A stretch of 64,000 nt of DNA from Bin75 sp965223955 (GCA_965223955.1 OZ245029.1:2170001-2234000), one strand, 5' to 3'; positions 25,642 to 35,026 are shown, counted from the first letter of the stretch. Numbers and translations: made by a program. Notes: generated by a model from the sequence alone, not told the origin.

Positions 25642-26172
25642 CTATTCATCAGAGTCCAACTCCATGTGCCAATAGAGATAATCCCGCCAACTTTCCGGAG
25701 CATTCCGAATACCGATCATGATGGTGAGGGTCGGATTCCATCTCGGCTTTTGTGGTTTCTTCTTCAAGCGCATATAGGCTTCTTCCGGGGTTCGTCCGCT
25801 CTTTTTATTATTACAGCGCCAACACGCCGTCACGATATTTTCCCAGGTCTTTGTCCCGCCTTTGGCAATCGGCACCACGTGGTCAAACGTGAGTTCTTCC
25901 GTGCGAAACCGTTTACAACAGTACTGGCACGTATATTTATCGCGAGTAAAAATGTTAATCCGCGAAAACTTGACGGCCCGATGATTGGACTTTAACTTGA
26001 CGATTTTCAGAAGTCGCATTACCGAGGGCAGTTTGAAACTGATCGATACTCCTCGAATATCCCGATCATAGAATTCAAGGACCTCAACCTTCCCCTGGCA
26101 AAGAAGGGTAATGGCTTTCTGCCATTGCACGACCCGCAGAGGTTCATATGTGGCATTTAATAAGAGCGTCAT
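25642..26172 (-). CDS. HNH endonuclease domain protein
   Basis: The 176-residue protein has an HNH/zinc core: CQYCCKRF, then LTFDHVVPIAKGGTKTWENIVTACWRCNNKKSGRTPEEA. The two CxxC pairs hold a structural zinc, and D-H with N-N form the metal-dependent nuclease centre. It resembles the widespread stand-alone McrA-like HNH proteins of unknown target that begin MTLLLNATYEPLRVVQWQKA. No restriction partner is adjacent. Confidence 0.88.
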   Translation of the reverse strand: MTLLLNATYEPLRVVQWQKAITLLCQGKVEVLEFYDRDIRGVSISFKLPSVMRLLKIVKLKSNHRAVKFSRINIFTRDKYTCQYCCKRFRTEELTFDHVVPIAKGGTKTWENIVTACWRCNNKKSGRTPEEAYMRLKKKPQKPRWNPTLTIMIGIRNAPESWRDYLYWHMELDSDE

Positions 26173-26304
26173 CGACTGCCCCGGAGTTTGAACGCTTGTA
26201 TAGCATCAGGAGCGCTGCCGAAGCAACAACAGCCACCAATGCATGGCTTGCAACAGGACGAATGCCTTGGTAAGGTTCGCGGTCTTTCGTAAAAATCTAC
26301 CGTC

Positions 26305-26631
26305 ATGAAATATCTCGACGTTGCCAAACTCGAAGACCTCGAACCCGGAACGTGCCTGTCGGTTGAGCTCGACAACGCTCCCGGCGTGGCATTATTTAAC
26401 GTCGATGGGGAAATTCTGGCGCTGGATAATACGTGCCCTCACGCGGGAGGCCCGCTCGGGGAAGGGACGCTGGAGGGAGAGGTCGTCGAATGCCCGTGGC
26501 ACGGATGGGAATTCAACGTGCGCACGGGACAATGCATTGAAAATCCCACACCGGATTGGGCCGTGCCCTGTTACCTGACTCGCGTGGAAAACGGCGTCAT
26601 CCAAGTCGCGTTTCCACCGGAGACTCCATGA
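26305..26631 (+). CDS. Rieske [2Fe-2S] ferredoxin-like protein
   Basis: The 108-residue protein has the Rieske cluster motifs CPHAGGPLG (about residue 45) and CPWHGWEF (about residue 64), that is C-x-H then C-x2-H. It resembles NirD or dioxygenase ferredoxin components: soluble, small, no membrane segment. It probably transfers electrons to a partner oxygenase or reductase not in this window. Its 3' end overlaps the convergent gene at 26597-27073 by 35 bp. Confidence 0.9.
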   Translation: MKYLDVAKLEDLEPGTCLSVELDNAPGVALFNVDGEILALDNTCPHAGGPLGEGTLEGEVVECPWHGWEFNVRTGQCIENPTPDWAVPCYLTRVENGVIQVAFPPETP

Positions 26632-27073
26632 GTGTCCCCGATATCTGGTCCTGGTGCGGCAACGGCGGCAACTCATGAAACGGCATAAAGTGAATGGCGG
26701 CCAGAGAAATCACCCTGATGGTTTTATCCTTTAACGTGACCCGCCAGGCAAACTCCCGTTCAATCCATTCATTAAACCCTTTCTCACGAACCAGCATCCT
26801 GACCGCATAGACGCCGGGGCGTTCTTTTCCCACCTGCCACTCACCTTGATGCAGGGGCGTTCCCTGAGCTTTTAATTCTTCGACGTACTGATTGATCGCA
26901 TCCTCCAACGTCGGGGCATTGCGAGCAGGATGGGAACGCACCAACTCCAGCGCTTCGTGCGCCTCGGGATCATCCGGGACATCGGGCGTTCCCCCTTGGG
27001 GACGGGAAAACACGAAACCCACGACGAGAAGAACACCAAGAATGCCAAGCACGATCAGGTTCCGAATTTTCAT
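26597..27073 (-). CDS. Membrane-anchored protein of unknown function, last gene of the cobalamin run
   Basis: The 158-residue product has one N-terminal membrane segment (residues about 5-23) and a soluble domain likely facing the periplasm. EWIEREFAWRVTLKDKTIRVISLAAIHFM is the most structured stretch. I recognise no family. Its ATG overlaps the cobD stop (ATGA), so it is translationally coupled to corrinoid genes; a role there is inference. Its 3' end overlaps the opposite Rieske gene. Confidence 0.7.
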   Translation of the reverse strand: MKIRNLIVLGILGVLLVVGFVFSRPQGGTPDVPDDPEAHEALELVRSHPARNAPTLEDAINQYVEELKAQGTPLHQGEWQVGKERPGVYAVRMLVREKGFNEWIEREFAWRVTLKDKTIRVISLAAIHFMPFHELPPLPHQDQISGTLMESPVETRLG

Positions 27074-28194
27074 TGTTGCGCATTCACCACGTGCTGCAAG
27101 TGTTTCACCAACCGAGCATTTTCGTTTGACGTTCTCACGGCGAAACGAAGCATTCGTTCATCGAGCCCCGGATAATTCGAGCAATCTCTTACAAGAAAAC
27201 CGTGTTCCATTAACGCAGCCTGTATCTTATGACCTGTCAGCGGCCTGGACAATTCTACCAGAAAAAAATTTGCAGACGAAGGATATACCCGAAACCCTGG
27301 AATCCGCTCAAGCGCCCGTCTGAAGACCGGACGTTCCTTTTGGAAAAACAACAGGGTCCTTTTTCTATAACGAGTATCCTGCAAACAGGCCAAGGCTGCT
27401 TCTTGGGCCAACGTATTCACGGACCAGGGTGGAAGCCGGTTCCTGATGGCCTGAAGCCTCTTTTCCGTCCCGACGGCATGCCCGATCCGAAGGCCTGGAA
27501 TCCCGTGGAACTTGGTAAAACTTCTGAGCACCAGCAGCGAATCATCGCAAACAGCCCGGCGGATAACGGACTTTTCCTCGCAGAATTCCACGAACGTCTC
27601 ATCCACAATCAGACATCCGCCGTGTCGTTTGACCTCCTCCAGGATGCGATAGACGCTATTTCGCGAGACGCTCTGACCGGTCGGACTGTTCGGATTGCAC
27701 AGGAACACGGCATCAATGGGCCGGTGGCTCTTGCCGGAACCATGGGATAAGGAGCGTGGTTGGGCCACCCTTTCCAGGGCTTCGCGGACAGGCGGACGAT
27801 ACTGGTCTTCCGAGCGTGCCAGTAGGAACGTCACGCGAGCATGTGCCAACGTCAATACCCGTTCATATTCGGAAAAGGTCGGACCAATGATCAACCCGTG
27901 TCTGATGTTCAAGGCGGCAGGAATGGCATAAATCAGTTCGACCGTTCCATTCCCCAGCAACACGTTATCCGGGGAAATACCGTGGCGTTTGGCAATGGCG
28001 TCAAGGAGGGCCCGGCCCTCGGGATCCGGGTAATGTTGAATCTTACGAATGGCGGTTTGCAAGACACGACGTGCGGCAAGAGGAACGCCGAGAGGGTTGA
28101 TACTGGCGCTGAAATCACAAAAATCCAACGCGTCCCGAGATGACGCTCGGGCTGCGTGATACACGTTCCCACCGTGGCTTAAAGAGCGTTCCAT
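27070..28194 (-). CDS. cobD: Threonine-phosphate decarboxylase-like PLP enzyme
   Basis: The 374-residue protein belongs to the class I/II aminotransferase fold related to HisC. NPLGVPLAARRVL, YPDPEGRALLDAIA, FLCNPNSPTGQ and the PLP lysine in RSFTKFHGIPGLRIG are visible. CobD makes (R)-1-amino-2-propanol phosphate for the nucleotide loop. HisC is the main alternative by sequence, but the position after cbiB decides it. I use the ATG at 28194, which overlaps the cbiB end by 16 bp. Confidence 0.88.
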   Translation of the reverse strand: MERSLSHGGNVYHAARASSRDALDFCDFSASINPLGVPLAARRVLQTAIRKIQHYPDPEGRALLDAIAKRHGISPDNVLLGNGTVELIYAIPAALNIRHGLIIGPTFSEYERVLTLAHARVTFLLARSEDQYRPPVREALERVAQPRSLSHGSGKSHRPIDAVFLCNPNSPTGQSVSRNSVYRILEEVKRHGGCLIVDETFVEFCEEKSVIRRAVCDDSLLVLRSFTKFHGIPGLRIGHAVGTEKRLQAIRNRLPPWSVNTLAQEAALACLQDTRYRKRTLLFFQKERPVFRRALERIPGFRVYPSSANFFLVELSRPLTGHKIQAALMEHGFLVRDCSNYPGLDERMLRFAVRTSNENARLVKHLQHVVNAQQ

Positions 28195-29135
28195 AACGTC
28201 GTGAAACCCACACCGAGCACGGTGGCCAGTCCGAATGAAATCCACATCAATTCAATCGCCATGGGAATATGTCGGGATTGCGGCACATTCGTCGGATCAC
28301 CGAATTGAGGGCGTTCGACTTGAATGCCATTGTAGACACTCGACCCGCCCAACAGAACTCCTAACGCACCGGCCATGGCCGCCTCGGGATGACCGCTGTT
28401 AGGACTGGCATGCTTGGCGCAATCTCGTCGATAGATGCTCCAAACGTTTGCAACGGCGGCATGGCGAAAATGAGACGCCAGGACCAGTAACCCCGCGCTG
28501 AGTCGCGCTGGAATGGCATTGGCAAGATCATCGAATTTGGCTGATGCCCATCCAATGTCGCGATACGGTGCGTCCTGATACCCGACCATTGAATCCAAGG
28601 TATTGATGGCTTTATAGGCTAATGCCAATGGCGGGCCACCAATGACAAGATAGAACAATGGCGCAATCACACCATCTGCCGTATTTTCGGCCACGCTCTC
28701 GATGGTGGCTCTGGCGATCCCGGTTTCCGTCAACTGCTCGGTCTCTCGTCCGACCATGAGCGAAACGGCTTGACGAGCCTCCCCTAACGATCCGGTGTGA
28801 AGGCGGTGATAGACCTCCCACGCGTGCTTCGCTAAATCTTTCGCCGCCAACGTCGTGTATCCCAACACAATCCACAGAAGGTTGCCAAGCCAGGGATGCA
28901 CCAGAAAAGCAACGTGCAACGAGCCCCATGCCGCCAAGAAGCTGAACCCCGGGACGAACATGGCAAGAAGGAGTCCCGCAATGCGCCGACTTTTACCGGA
29001 GATGAACCGGTTTCTGATCATCGGCTCACACCAGTTGATGAATGCACCTATCAACCTGACCGGATGCGGCATCCACCGGGGATCTCCAAGTAACCCGTCA
29101 AGGACACAGGCTGCCAAAAGATTGACGGCGATCAT
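28179..29135 (-). CDS. cbiB: Adenosylcobinamide-phosphate synthase
   Basis: The multi-pass membrane enzyme has 318 residues from the ATG at 29135; a TTG at 29153 overlapping the previous stop is possible. GDPRWMPHPVRLIG near the N-terminus, ESVAENTADGVIAPLFY and KAINTLDSMVGY are signatures of the family. It attaches the aminopropanol phosphate arm to adenosylcobyric acid in the inner membrane, immediately before the product of cobD is needed, which matches the gene order. Confidence 0.95.
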   Translation of the reverse strand: MIAVNLLAACVLDGLLGDPRWMPHPVRLIGAFINWCEPMIRNRFISGKSRRIAGLLLAMFVPGFSFLAAWGSLHVAFLVHPWLGNLLWIVLGYTTLAAKDLAKHAWEVYHRLHTGSLGEARQAVSLMVGRETEQLTETGIARATIESVAENTADGVIAPLFYLVIGGPPLALAYKAINTLDSMVGYQDAPYRDIGWASAKFDDLANAIPARLSAGLLVLASHFRHAAVANVWSIYRRDCAKHASPNSGHPEAAMAGALGVLLGGSSVYNGIQVERPQFGDPTNVPQSRHIPMAIELMWISFGLATVLGVGFTTLWNAL

Positions 29136-29149
29136 ACGCTCAAAACCGT

Positions 29150-29347
29150 TCAATCAGCCGACATTGAGAGCAAGCCCCCCGCACATAGGGCCTTCAGGCA
29201 TGACGGGCAGAGGCAATCCGCGAACCGTTCGGCAATGATCGCGTATTGGGCATCAGAAACCTGCACGTCGGCGCACCAGCACCCATACAGCCCGCACGTG
29301 AACGCACAGCCGCATCGCCCGCACGTTTTCTTGAGATTACGTTTCAC
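29150..29347 (-). CDS. Small cysteine-rich CWC-type protein
   Basis: The 65-residue protein has ten cysteines, including CGRCGCAFTCG, GCWCAD and CLCPSCLKALC, as in the cysteine-rich CWC family. It probably binds zinc or another metal; function is unknown. It begins at GTG 3 bp after the cobS stop and its stop touches the cbiB start, so it is embedded in the corrinoid operon. Confidence 0.85.
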   Translation of the reverse strand: MKRNLKKTCGRCGCAFTCGLYGCWCADVQVSDAQYAIIAERFADCLCPSCLKALCAGGLLSMSAD

Positions 29348-29350
29348 GAA

Positions 29351-30115
29351 TCAGAACGCCACCAGCATCAGGATCATCGGGGCGGTAATCAGAAACAGGA
29401 TCTCCGTCACTTCATTGATCGCACCAAGCACGTCTCCCGTGATCCCGCCGAAAACACGAGAACCCATGAAAACCATGCCGCGTGCCACGACGACGCCGAG
29501 CCCCAGGAGCAACCCGCCCGCCTGCCATCCGAGGATTGCACAGAGAAACACTCCGGCCCAGACGGTGGCCCACAGCACGTCCCTCAGCCGGATTTCATTA
29601 AAAAAGTCTGAAGCAAGGCCACCACCAGGCCGAGCATGCGAACTGCCGAACGTACTCACCACCATGGCCCATTTCCCGATCACCGGCATACATAACAACA
29701 GAAGGATGCGATCAGTAGCAGGCAGGTGAAGAATGCCTTCAAAGCGTAACCCGAGCGCCAACATCAAGCCGGTCGCACCCAAGGCACCAATGCTCCCATC
29801 CTTCATGACGGCTAACCGTTCCATCGGACTCCCTCGTTTGCCTAACCCGTCAATGGTATCGGCTAATCCGTCCTGGTGTAACCCTCCGGTCAGGACAACC
29901 AGGACGCACAGGACCAGCAGCGCCGTCATATCCGGCGTCAAGACCATGTTGAATAAGACATCGCCGGCGCCAAGTATTCCTCCAATGATCAGACCGACCA
30001 CAGGGTACCATTGCATGGAGGACGCCAGTTCACGCGGGATGGGCTGAACGTGCGAAGCTTTGCAAAGAGGGATGATCGTGAGAAAATGCCACGCCAACAG
30101 GGCGGATTTGGTCAT
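29351..30115 (-). CDS. cobS: Adenosylcobinamide-GDP ribazoletransferase (cobalamin synthase)
   Basis: The 254-residue integral membrane protein has the DxxD-type motif GGLHQDGLADTIDGLG (about residues 75-90) and the conserved MKDGSIGALG. It joins adenosylcobinamide-GDP with alpha-ribazole (or its phosphate). It sits 6 bp after cobT. Length and topology are normal. Confidence 0.96.
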   Translation of the reverse strand: MTKSALLAWHFLTIIPLCKASHVQPIPRELASSMQWYPVVGLIIGGILGAGDVLFNMVLTPDMTALLVLCVLVVLTGGLHQDGLADTIDGLGKRGSPMERLAVMKDGSIGALGATGLMLALGLRFEGILHLPATDRILLLLCMPVIGKWAMVVSTFGSSHARPGGGLASDFFNEIRLRDVLWATVWAGVFLCAILGWQAGGLLLGLGVVVARGMVFMGSRVFGGITGDVLGAINEVTEILFLITAPMILMLVAF

Positions 30116-30121
30116 AAGCGT

Positions 30122-31208
30122 CTAGACTCTGCTTTTATGATTGCGCGGGAGCGCACCGGAAATCTGTGCTTCTTCAAACGTGGCCATATCACGATAAATT
30201 TTCAAGGCAGCGTCAATGAGCGTCACGGCCAAACAGGCGCCGGTCCCCTCCCCAAGCCGCATCCGCAAATCCAGGAGCGGTTCAAGCCGCAGGTGATCGA
30301 GCACGACCCGATGTCCGGGTTCCTGGGACAGGTGCGACGCAATGAGATACTCCCGGCACCGGGGCTCCAGTGCCACGGCGATCAACGCACTCGCTCCAGT
30401 AATAAATCCATCCAGCACCACCGGCACGTGACAGGCCGCAGCCCCGAGCATCAAACCGGCCATCCCGCCGATTTCGAATCCTCCGACCTTCGTCAACACC
30501 TCAAGGGCGTCTGAAGGAGACGGGTGATGCACATGCAGCGCCTGCTCGATGATAGAAATTTTACGCTTCAGGTTCTGATCATCGACACCGGTTCCTCGAC
30601 CCGTGACCCGTTCCACGCTTTGTCCGGTCAAAACCGAAGCAATAGCGGCACTCGCCGTTGTATTGCCGATGCCCATTTCTCCGACGACAATAAGGTTTTT
30701 CCCGTCCGTGCAAGCGGTCTTTGCCAGATTCATTCCAATCTGAATCGACTGTAACGCCTGTTCACGGGACATCGCGGGTTCACGAACAAAATTGTGTGTT
30801 CCATAGGCGATCTTATGATTCAGGAGACCGGCATACTGGCCGAGATCTTCAGCCACCCCCATGTCTACCAAACACAGGGATGCTCCGGCATGGCGAGCCA
30901 GTACGTTCACTCCGGCTCCACCATGGACGAAATTTTTTGACCATTTGCGCAGTCACGGATTGCGGGTACGCGCTCACTCCCTCAGCCGTCACGCCGTGAT
31001 CGGCCGCCAGCGTAAACACAACGGGATCGAGCCGTGGAGCAGAAGTACTTCCGGTCATCGCAAGATAGTGCACGGCGACGTCCTCAAGCCGTCCCAGACT
31101 CCCAATGGGTTTGGTGAGCGAATCGAGCCGGGCTTGCGCCCGACTCCGAACGTCTTCACTGGGAAGCTTCAAAGCCGGAAGGATCAGATCAATGTCGTCT
31201 TCGCTCAT
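30122..31208 (-). pseudogene. cobT: cobT, nicotinate-nucleotide-dimethylbenzimidazole phosphoribosyltransferase, frameshifted
   Basis: The N-terminal part (MSEDDIDLILPAL to VTAQMVKKF) and the C-terminal part (from NVLARHAGASLCLVDMGVAED) are in different frames. Deleting one base from the T6 run at 30933-30938 restores AQMVKNFVHGGAGVNVLARH, a classic CobT sequence, and gives a normal-length protein of about 361 residues. MGIGNTTASAA and the C-terminal catalytic GEGTGA region are intact. CobT activates the lower-ligand base. Because every neighbour is intact, a homopolymer sequence error is as likely as true loss. Confidence 0.88.
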
Positions 31209-31222
31209 GTGCAATAAGACCG

Positions 31223-31756
31223 TTATTTCAATTGCATGGGGAGACCGCTCACGGACAAATAGACGGCATCGACCGCCGCGGCAACGCGTTGATTCATGGC
31301 TCCCGCAAGATCTCGAAATTGCCGCGTCATGGCGTCACCGGGAACAATGCCCATGCCCACTTCATTACTCACGAACACCACCGTGCCGGGAACCATTCGA
31401 GCCGATCTCATCAGTTCATCTATGGAAGAGAGAACTTGGGGCTCCTGAAGCCCGCTACCGAGAAGATTGGACAACCACAAGGTCAGGCAATCGATCACCA
31501 CCGTCTTATACAGCCCTCCCTTGCTTTTGAGCCAACCACTCACGTCAATGGGAATTTCCCGGGTTTCCCAGGATAGGTCACGATCCTGTCGATGTTTTCG
31601 AATACGCGCGGCCATCTCCTCATCACCAGGTTCTCCGGTCGCGACAAAGGCCTTGGGCAAGGCACGTCCTGCCAAGGTCAATGCCAACCTGCTCTTCCCT
31701 GAACGCGCCCCTCCAAGGATAAAACACAGATGGGAAGGATTATCACGAACGTTCAT
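31223..31756 (-). CDS. cobU: Adenosylcobinamide kinase / guanylyltransferase
   Basis: The protein has about 177 residues. The P-loop GGARSGKS is at residues 15-22, FVATGEPGDEEMAARI follows, then the LTLWLSNLL and FVSNEVGMGIVPGD segments. It phosphorylates adenosylcobinamide and adds GMP. It ends 14 bp before cobT. I prefer the ATG at 31756 to an upstream TTG at 31783. Confidence 0.95.
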   Translation of the reverse strand: MNVRDNPSHLCFILGGARSGKSRLALTLAGRALPKAFVATGEPGDEEMAARIRKHRQDRDLSWETREIPIDVSGWLKSKGGLYKTVVIDCLTLWLSNLLGSGLQEPQVLSSIDELMRSARMVPGTVVFVSNEVGMGIVPGDAMTRQFRDLAGAMNQRVAAAVDAVYLSVSGLPMQLK

Positions 31757-31822
31757 GGAAAACGACGCAGCACGGACGCCCAACGAGAAGCCGACGCGTA
31801 CCGTTCAGAACGCCCGGCCACC

Positions 31823-32407
31823 TCAGTCCTTTTCTCGTTCCCATAAATACTCGGGTTCCCCTTGCGTTTTCGCGGTCCACCGCGCCAACACAAACAGGGC
31901 GTCACTCAATCGGTTTAAGAACCGCACAAGATCAGCGGGGACGTCTTCTTCACGAGACAAGCTCACACAGAGACGCTCGGCACGCCGGCAAACGGTTCGG
32001 GCCTGGTGCAAAAACCCGGACACCTTTCCTCCCCCCGGCAAGATAAACTCTTTTAACGGCTCCAGGTCTTCCTGACAGGCATCAATAAGACGTTCCAACC
32101 GGACGACGTGGTCGGCCGTCACCGTCGGCATATTCTTGAAGGTCTCTCCCGGAGCCGTGGCAAGGATGCCTCCGACGTCGAACAACTTGTTCTGGATCCA
32201 CCGCAAAGTCTCTTCGAGTTTCTCCCTGGTCGCCACCGTCCCGGGGTGCTCGGCATTCAGAGCCCTGGCAAGACCGATAACCGAATTCAGTTCGTCGACC
32301 GTGCCATAGGCTTCCACGCGCAAGGAGTCCTTCCACACTTCCTGCCCGCCGGCGAGGCGGGTTTTTCCGGCATCGCCCGATCTGGTATAGACCTTGCTGA
32401 TTCTCAT
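31823..32407 (-). CDS. pduO: PduO-type corrinoid adenosyltransferase
   Basis: The 194-residue helical-bundle protein opens MRISKVYTRSGDAGKTRLAGG, the ATP-binding region. EAYGTVDELNSVIGLAR and ILPGG...FLHQARTVCRRAER are further family signatures. It transfers the adenosyl group from ATP to cob(I)alamin or earlier corrinoids. It lies between btuB and cobU on the same strand, with 66 bp to cobU and about 170 bp after btuB. Confidence 0.95.
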   Translation of the reverse strand: MRISKVYTRSGDAGKTRLAGGQEVWKDSLRVEAYGTVDELNSVIGLARALNAEHPGTVATREKLEETLRWIQNKLFDVGGILATAPGETFKNMPTVTADHVVRLERLIDACQEDLEPLKEFILPGGGKVSGFLHQARTVCRRAERLCVSLSREEDVPADLVRFLNRLSDALFVLARWTAKTQGEPEYLWEREKD

Positions 32408-32574
32408 GGAGTCATGCTCTTTCTTCCAAACGTCCGCTCAGCCTGAACAATCTAAAACTCGACGCTTTTTTGCGCTTTAAGGCCTTGTCGAAACGGGTGC
32501 TTCATCATTTTCATCTCTTGGACGTGCGGGTTGAAACGTCCATTGGTATCGTCCCTGTCGTGGAGAATAACATA

Positions 32575-34548
32575 CTACTGCATACTTGACCCAAACGGCA
32601 GATCGAAATTCGCACGGATTCCGCCGAACACCGAGCGCCCGGGGGTACCGAAAAACAATATTTCTTCATATTCTTCGTCAAAGACATTATCCACGCGAAC
32701 GTAGGCTTGCAATTGATCGGAAAAATCATAATTCACTGCCAAATTCACCACGTTAAACGAGCTGACACGCTGTGTATTGCCTTGATCATTAAACTGCGAA
32801 CCCGCAAAACGAAAGTCGACGATGGTACTGAGGCGGTCAACCGGTTCATACAACACACTGATGCTGGCCTGATCGATTGGCCAGCGACGCAACCTGTTGC
32901 CGGTCATAAGATCGCGGGTCAGGGTCATGGTGTATTGCCCTTTCAGTTCCAACCGTTTAACCCACGGGTGTTCCTGGACCACGACAATGTTCACCATACC
33001 CTCCCAACCTTGCGATTTAGCCGAAGCCACGTTGACGGGACAATAATTGGCTCCAAATGGGCCTGTCCCACAAACCGCGGCGCTCTGAATGGTCTGAATG
33101 AGATCGCGATACCGATTCCAGAAATAGCCGCCGCTGATGGTCACCCTATCGGCGAACAAGGTCTGATCCACGCCCACGTCGAAACTTTGACTTTGTTCCG
33201 GCTGCAAATCGGGATTGCCGAAGTCCGGCCAAAACAACTCATTGATCGTTGGAGCCCGGAATCCCGTGGCATAGCTGCTGCGTATCTTCGTGTTCGTTTC
33301 CTCGATCAGGTATCCTCCGGTGACACGATACGTCGTGGCATCGCCAAAGGTGTTGAAACTGTCGTGCCGAACCCCGGTCGTGGCAAAGAATCGATCAAAC
33401 AGATCGAGTTGCAATTGGCCGAACCACCCATGGGACGAGATGATCTTCTCCGATAGGCCCGTGTCATTCTCTCCAATCTGCTCGCGAAATTGATAGCCGG
33501 CCGTCAACGTGACGTATTGATTGAGGCGAAAGTCGTGTTGGCTTTCGATCCGGTTCGCCAGCACACGCGTTTCATTAGGACCACCAAAGGGAACTCTCGT
33601 CATTCCGGTCGACAAATTGCGCTGCAAAATTCCTGGATCGAACAGGCCTGCATCTTGAGAGCGCGAAAGCGTCAACGCGTGAGTCCACCAATCAGCCAAG
33701 GGTTGGCGGTATTGTCCGCTAAAGATAAATCGCTCGCTGACATTTATGGCCTTGATGACGTCCGAGGGACCGAAACTATTGTCGATATTGATCGAGCCCT
33801 GCGCCCAACGAAACGTGAAGTCGAGCCGGCCATCGGAAGGCAGGGCTAACCCTACTCGGGAAGAAGCCTGCCAATTCCGATACGCATCACGTTCGGTAGC
33901 CCCTCTTCGAGCATTAATCTGCGAGATACCCGTAGTATCCCACCGGGAAAGCGCGAGCGAAAAATCAACCGGCCCCTTGCTGCCGGACAGATGCCCGCCC
34001 TCCCGCAACGTATTGAACGAGCCGTATTCGAAAAACCCACCTGCCTTCAGAGGACCACGTCCCCGTTTCGTCGTGATATTGATCACTCCACCAATGGCAT
34101 CGGCACCCCAAAGCGTGCTCTGGGCACCCCGAACGATTTCGATTTTTTCAATATTGTCGGTGGTGAAGTGTGCAAAATTGAACTGCCCCAACGTCGCACT
34201 ATTCACGATCGCTCCATCGACCAGGACCAAGGTCTGACTGCTGGTTCCACCTCGAATCCGAACGTTTGCAATGCCACCCGGACCACCGTTTTGCAATACC
34301 GCCGTGCCTTGCGTCAGACGCAGGGCCTCTACCAACGTCTTGACTTGCCGGCGTTTGAAATCTTCTTCGGTCAGGACTTCGACCGCACTCGTCACCTGAC
34401 GAAGGGGAACCGGCGTTTTCGTGGCGCTCACGATTATAGTGTCCAGGGTCTGGACGTCTGAAGAAGTCTGGGGTGATTCACCGAAAGAGAATGCGGGGAG
34501 CAAAAGAACGTGGAGAAGAAGATAGATGAAAACGAACCGATGAAACAT
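32575..34548 (-). CDS. btuB: TonB-dependent outer-membrane cobalamin receptor BtuB
   Basis: The 657-residue protein has a signal peptide (1-22), a TonB box-like DTIIVSATKT, a plug domain (about 50-150, with GGIANVRIRGGTSSQTLVLVDG and GADAIGGVINITTKRG), then a 22-strand-type barrel. Homology alone gives a TonB receptor of the BtuB group. The cobalamin riboswitch directly upstream and the following adenosyltransferase and cobU genes fix the substrate. The predicted last strand ends FDLPFGSSMQ, not in the usual aromatic residue. Confidence 0.93.
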   Translation of the reverse strand: MFHRFVFIYLLLHVLLLPAFSFGESPQTSSDVQTLDTIIVSATKTPVPLRQVTSAVEVLTEEDFKRRQVKTLVEALRLTQGTAVLQNGGPGGIANVRIRGGTSSQTLVLVDGAIVNSATLGQFNFAHFTTDNIEKIEIVRGAQSTLWGADAIGGVINITTKRGRGPLKAGGFFEYGSFNTLREGGHLSGSKGPVDFSLALSRWDTTGISQINARRGATERDAYRNWQASSRVGLALPSDGRLDFTFRWAQGSINIDNSFGPSDVIKAINVSERFIFSGQYRQPLADWWTHALTLSRSQDAGLFDPGILQRNLSTGMTRVPFGGPNETRVLANRIESQHDFRLNQYVTLTAGYQFREQIGENDTGLSEKIISSHGWFGQLQLDLFDRFFATTGVRHDSFNTFGDATTYRVTGGYLIEETNTKIRSSYATGFRAPTINELFWPDFGNPDLQPEQSQSFDVGVDQTLFADRVTISGGYFWNRYRDLIQTIQSAAVCGTGPFGANYCPVNVASAKSQGWEGMVNIVVVQEHPWVKRLELKGQYTMTLTRDLMTGNRLRRWPIDQASISVLYEPVDRLSTIVDFRFAGSQFNDQGNTQRVSSFNVVNLAVNYDFSDQLQAYVRVDNVFDEEYEEILFFGTPGRSVFGGIRANFDLPFGSSMQ

Positions 34549-34594
34549 ACGTTACCTCCCTTTGGCTCGAAGGGTGGGTCCAGAGGTCAACAAC

Positions 34595-34740
34595 AGTTGG
34601 GTCTCCTGACTCGCGGCTCATCACTCCCCTGCGCCTTCCCATGAACGTTCCGTTCACAGTGGTCTTATGCAGATTCACTCCCCGCTTACAGTGGCGGCAC
34701 CGTGATGGATTTGCACCATCTTCCCCGTCGCTGTCGTTGT
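34595..34740 (-). promoter_or_regulatory. Cobalamin riboswitch upstream of btuB
   Basis: Read on the minus strand the region has gatggtgcaaatccatcacgg, then gccgccactgtaagcgggg, a gggaaggcgcagggg core and the B12-box-like gagtcaggagaccc, in the canonical order. It ends about 45 bp before the btuB start. Cobalamin binding should lower btuB expression. No separate intrinsic terminator is obvious between it and btuB, so translational control is more likely. Confidence 0.93.
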
Positions 34741-34849
34741 TTTGTCCTTAGGAACGCCTCCTGAATGGTTGAATGTGTAAGACGTGCGGTGAACGTGTCG
34801 AGGCCGTCACCACGTCGGCCATATGGATCCGCTGCCGTCCCTCCCGTTG

Positions 34850-34975
34850 GCATGAAAATAGCCAGCGCCACCCCTAATTTGTCATTCTGAACGAAGTGAA
34901 GAATCTTTCGCTCAACAACCGAACGCCTGGAAAAGCAGATCCTTCGCTTCGCTCAGGATGACAACCTGGTCCTTT
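34850..34975. repeat. Dispersed repeats (family B plus 'ggctattttcat')
   Basis: At about 34852-34866 is an inverted ggctattttcat piece. At 34879-34965 is a family B copy: cattctgaacgaagtgaaga, then caacaaccgaacgcctggaa and cttcgctcaggatgaca. It is nearly identical to the copy at 44130-44222. A gcagatggcaagcctgc hairpin follows at about 34992. Confidence 0.7.
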
Positions 34976-35026
34976 TTCATCCTTTCGGTTGCAGATGGCA
35001 AGCCTGCATGGGGATTCCCGTTCCTT

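Noticed and set aside
27070..28194. Histidinol-phosphate aminotransferase
   Set aside because: Similar fold, but overlapping cbiB in a corrinoid operon makes CobD far more likely.
30933..30938. Programmed frameshift in cobT
   Set aside because: No stimulatory structure or known precedent for cobT; a plain indel in a homopolymer explains it. Kept only as a remote option.
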